This document shows, piece after piece, positions 14,306 to 15,566 of a stretch of 15,566 nt of DNA. The position numbers and the translations under genes are program-made. The first letter of the stretch is position 1; each line of letters opens with the position of its first letter. The notes below the pieces were generated by a model. The model was not told where the DNA came from and did no database searches. It saw only the letters and a program-made list of their open reading frames with translations. Origin of the DNA: Bacteroidota bacterium (GTDB taxonomy: Bacteria; Bacteroidota; Bacteroidia; M30B66); contig CANMGM010000026.1 in the NCBI GenBank assembly GCA_947497195.1, positions 1 to 15,566 on the forward strand, written 5' to 3'.

Positions 14306-15566
14306 ATGAACATTTTTCGACGTCACGCCGCCCAAATAGCAATTATGTTGCTTCTGGTAGAATATATTCAAATCACTTTTCCGGCGCAAGCGGTTGCCAA
14401 CAGGCTCAATTCACGGAAATATTTTGCGGGCATTCCTTTTTCGAACGAAGACACGGCATTTAAAAATTCTGCACATGCCGAGGCTGCTGCACCTCTTGAA
14501 TCAGATGGAGGCCCATCATCGCCCGAAGTACAAAAGTTTGAGCAGGCAGGAAATACCAACATAGTGAATTTGTTTAGCGGAAATTTCAGCTACGGCATTG
14601 ATTTGCTCGATGTAGGCGGCTATCCAATTTCGATGTCGTATTCGAGCGAGGCGGTGAAAATGGAAAGCGAAGCTGGTTGCGTTGGCCTTGGGTGGAGCTT
14701 AGATGTAGGTTCGATTAGCCGTGATGTGCGCGGATTGCCCGACGATTACAAAGGCGATGTGGTGACAAAGGAGATTAACATGCGCCCTCAAGAAGAAGGT
14801 GGAGCTGCTGTTGGTGCCGACGTGGAAATTACAGGCTTTTCAACCGGCGATTTAGAAGCCTCCATTTCGGGAGGAGCCGAGTTGAGTGTGTCGAGAAGCA
14901 CGTACGAGGGCTGGGAAATCGAACTGGGAATGGATGTCGCCTCTTCACTCGGTGGCGAATTGGGCGATTTTAACCTGATGGGTTCGCTGGGAACCAACTT
15001 TTCACTGAACAACAAAGCAGGTGCGGGTTATGGCTTTGGAGCCAACTTTAGCGGTAAATATTCGCAAAACAAGCAAAGTGCCCAACTCGGCCTGAGTCTG
15101 GGACTCGACGTTAATGCGCGCGAAGGCATAAAATCACTTTCGTTCACGCCCTCAGCGAAATATACGCTTGGAAAAGAGCGCAAGTTTGAAGGACGAGACA
15201 TTTTGGTTAAAGGATCAATAGGAATCAACTCAAAATTCCCTATTTCGTTTAACTCTCCGAGCATGTCGCCCGCATGGGAAGTTTCTAAAAACACCGACGC
15301 CATTAGCTGGAGGCTCAAACTTGGAGGCGAACTGCCCCTAACGCACATTTCAGGTACCTTAAAAGGACATTACTCCAAAACTTATTTGCAAAGCAATTAC
15401 GATTCGGTACCCGCCTATGGCTACATTTATTCGGAACATGCCGGTGTGCAGCGCGAGTTGTTGGATTTTAACCGCGAAAAAGACAGGTCCTTCAGCGCAG
15501 AATTACCCAATTTGCCGGTAGCGCAGTTTACGTATGATGTGTATTCGGTAAATGGTCAAGGCATCG
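14306..15566 (+). CDS. Large RHS-like secreted protein, N-terminal 420 codons (runs off right edge)
   Basis: The frame is open from ATG 14306 to the window end (420 codons plus one base), 7 bp after the upstream stop. A basic start (NIFRRH) and a hydrophobic stretch (IAIMLLLVEYIQITFPAQA) form a probable signal peptide. At about 93-155 comes TNIVNLFSGNFSYGIDL, LLDVGGYPISMSYSSE, GCVGLGWSLDVGSISRD and RGLPDDYKGD. This string is typical of the start of large Bacteroidota proteins with RHS/YD-like beta-shell cores. The next 180 residues are rich in alternating small and polar strands (LGLSLGLDVNA, GAGYGFGANFSGKY). The last visible segment is FTYDVYSVNGQGI. YD repeats or a toxin tip, if present, lie beyond the edge. 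It could be a cell-surface RHS protein, a polymorphic toxin or an uncharacterised structural protein. Confidence 0.82.
   Translation, partial: MNIFRRHAAQIAIMLLLVEYIQITFPAQAVANRLNSRKYFAGIPFSNEDTAFKNSAHAEAAAPLESDGGPSSPEVQKFEQAGNTNIVNLFSGNFSYGIDLLDVGGYPISMSYSSEAVKMESEAGCVGLGWSLDVGSISRDVRGLPDDYKGDVVTKEINMRPQEEGGAAVGADVEITGFSTGDLEASISGGAELSVSRSTYEGWEIELGMDVASSLGGELGDFNLMGSLGTNFSLNNKAGAGYGFGANFSGKYSQNKQSAQLGLSLGLDVNAREGIKSLSFTPSAKYTLGKERKFEGRDILVKGSIGINSKFPISFNSPSMSPAWEVSKNTDAISWRLKLGGELPLTHISGTLKGHYSKTYLQSNYDSVPAYGYIYSEHAGVQRELLDFNREKDRSFSAELPNLPVAQFTYDVYSVNGQGI

Overview
This window looks like a chromosomal segment of a Bacteroidota bacterium, probably a flavobacterium-like or saprospiria-like marine or freshwater lineage. 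The evidence is a giant FG-GAP and Ig/PKD-like repeat adhesin, a Reg_prop/Y_Y_Y sensor kinase paired with a LytTR regulator, TAnnTTTG-type promoter boxes, a lipoprotein with acidic residues after the lipobox cysteine, and A-rich translation starts without strong Shine-Dalgarno sites. The genus cannot be told from this window. No tRNA, rRNA, IS element or CRISPR array was seen.

Layout. (1) Positions 1-5663, minus strand: the N-terminal 1887 codons of one very large secreted protein that runs off the left edge. It has a signal peptide, a seven-motif FG-GAP/VCBS calcium-site beta-propeller, a CARDB-like domain, an Ig-like domain, and then at least 13 complete tandem repeats of about 83 residues. 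(2) 5820-6164, plus: a small three-helix membrane protein. (3) 6277-7701, plus: a glutamate dehydrogenase with its own promoter and a strong intrinsic terminator. (4) 7855-11747, plus: a sensor histidine kinase and a LytTR response regulator, 5 bp apart and clearly one operon. (5) 11887 to the right edge, plus: three secreted or surface genes. These are a duplicated beta-helix lipoprotein, a secreted beta-rich protein of possible TANFOR/Fn3 type, and the first 420 codons of a large RHS-like secreted protein that runs off the right edge.

How they may work together. The most interesting signal is non-coding. The octamer CCACTTAT occurs as a direct repeat at exactly 21-bp pitch upstream of the kinase/regulator operon, and again as a 12-bp identical repeat at exactly 21-bp pitch upstream of the lipoprotein gene. 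Two direct repeats two helical turns apart are the classic form of a LytTR-domain operator. The simplest reading is that the LytTR regulator encoded between the two sites controls its own operon and the adjacent surface module (lipoprotein, beta-rich protein, RHS-like giant). That would make 7755-15566+ a self-contained sensing and surface-protein locus. The site pairs are seen directly; the regulatory link is inference.

The two largest genes, at the window edges, are both incomplete here. Their C-termini, where type IX sorting domains or RHS cores would be expected, lie outside the window.
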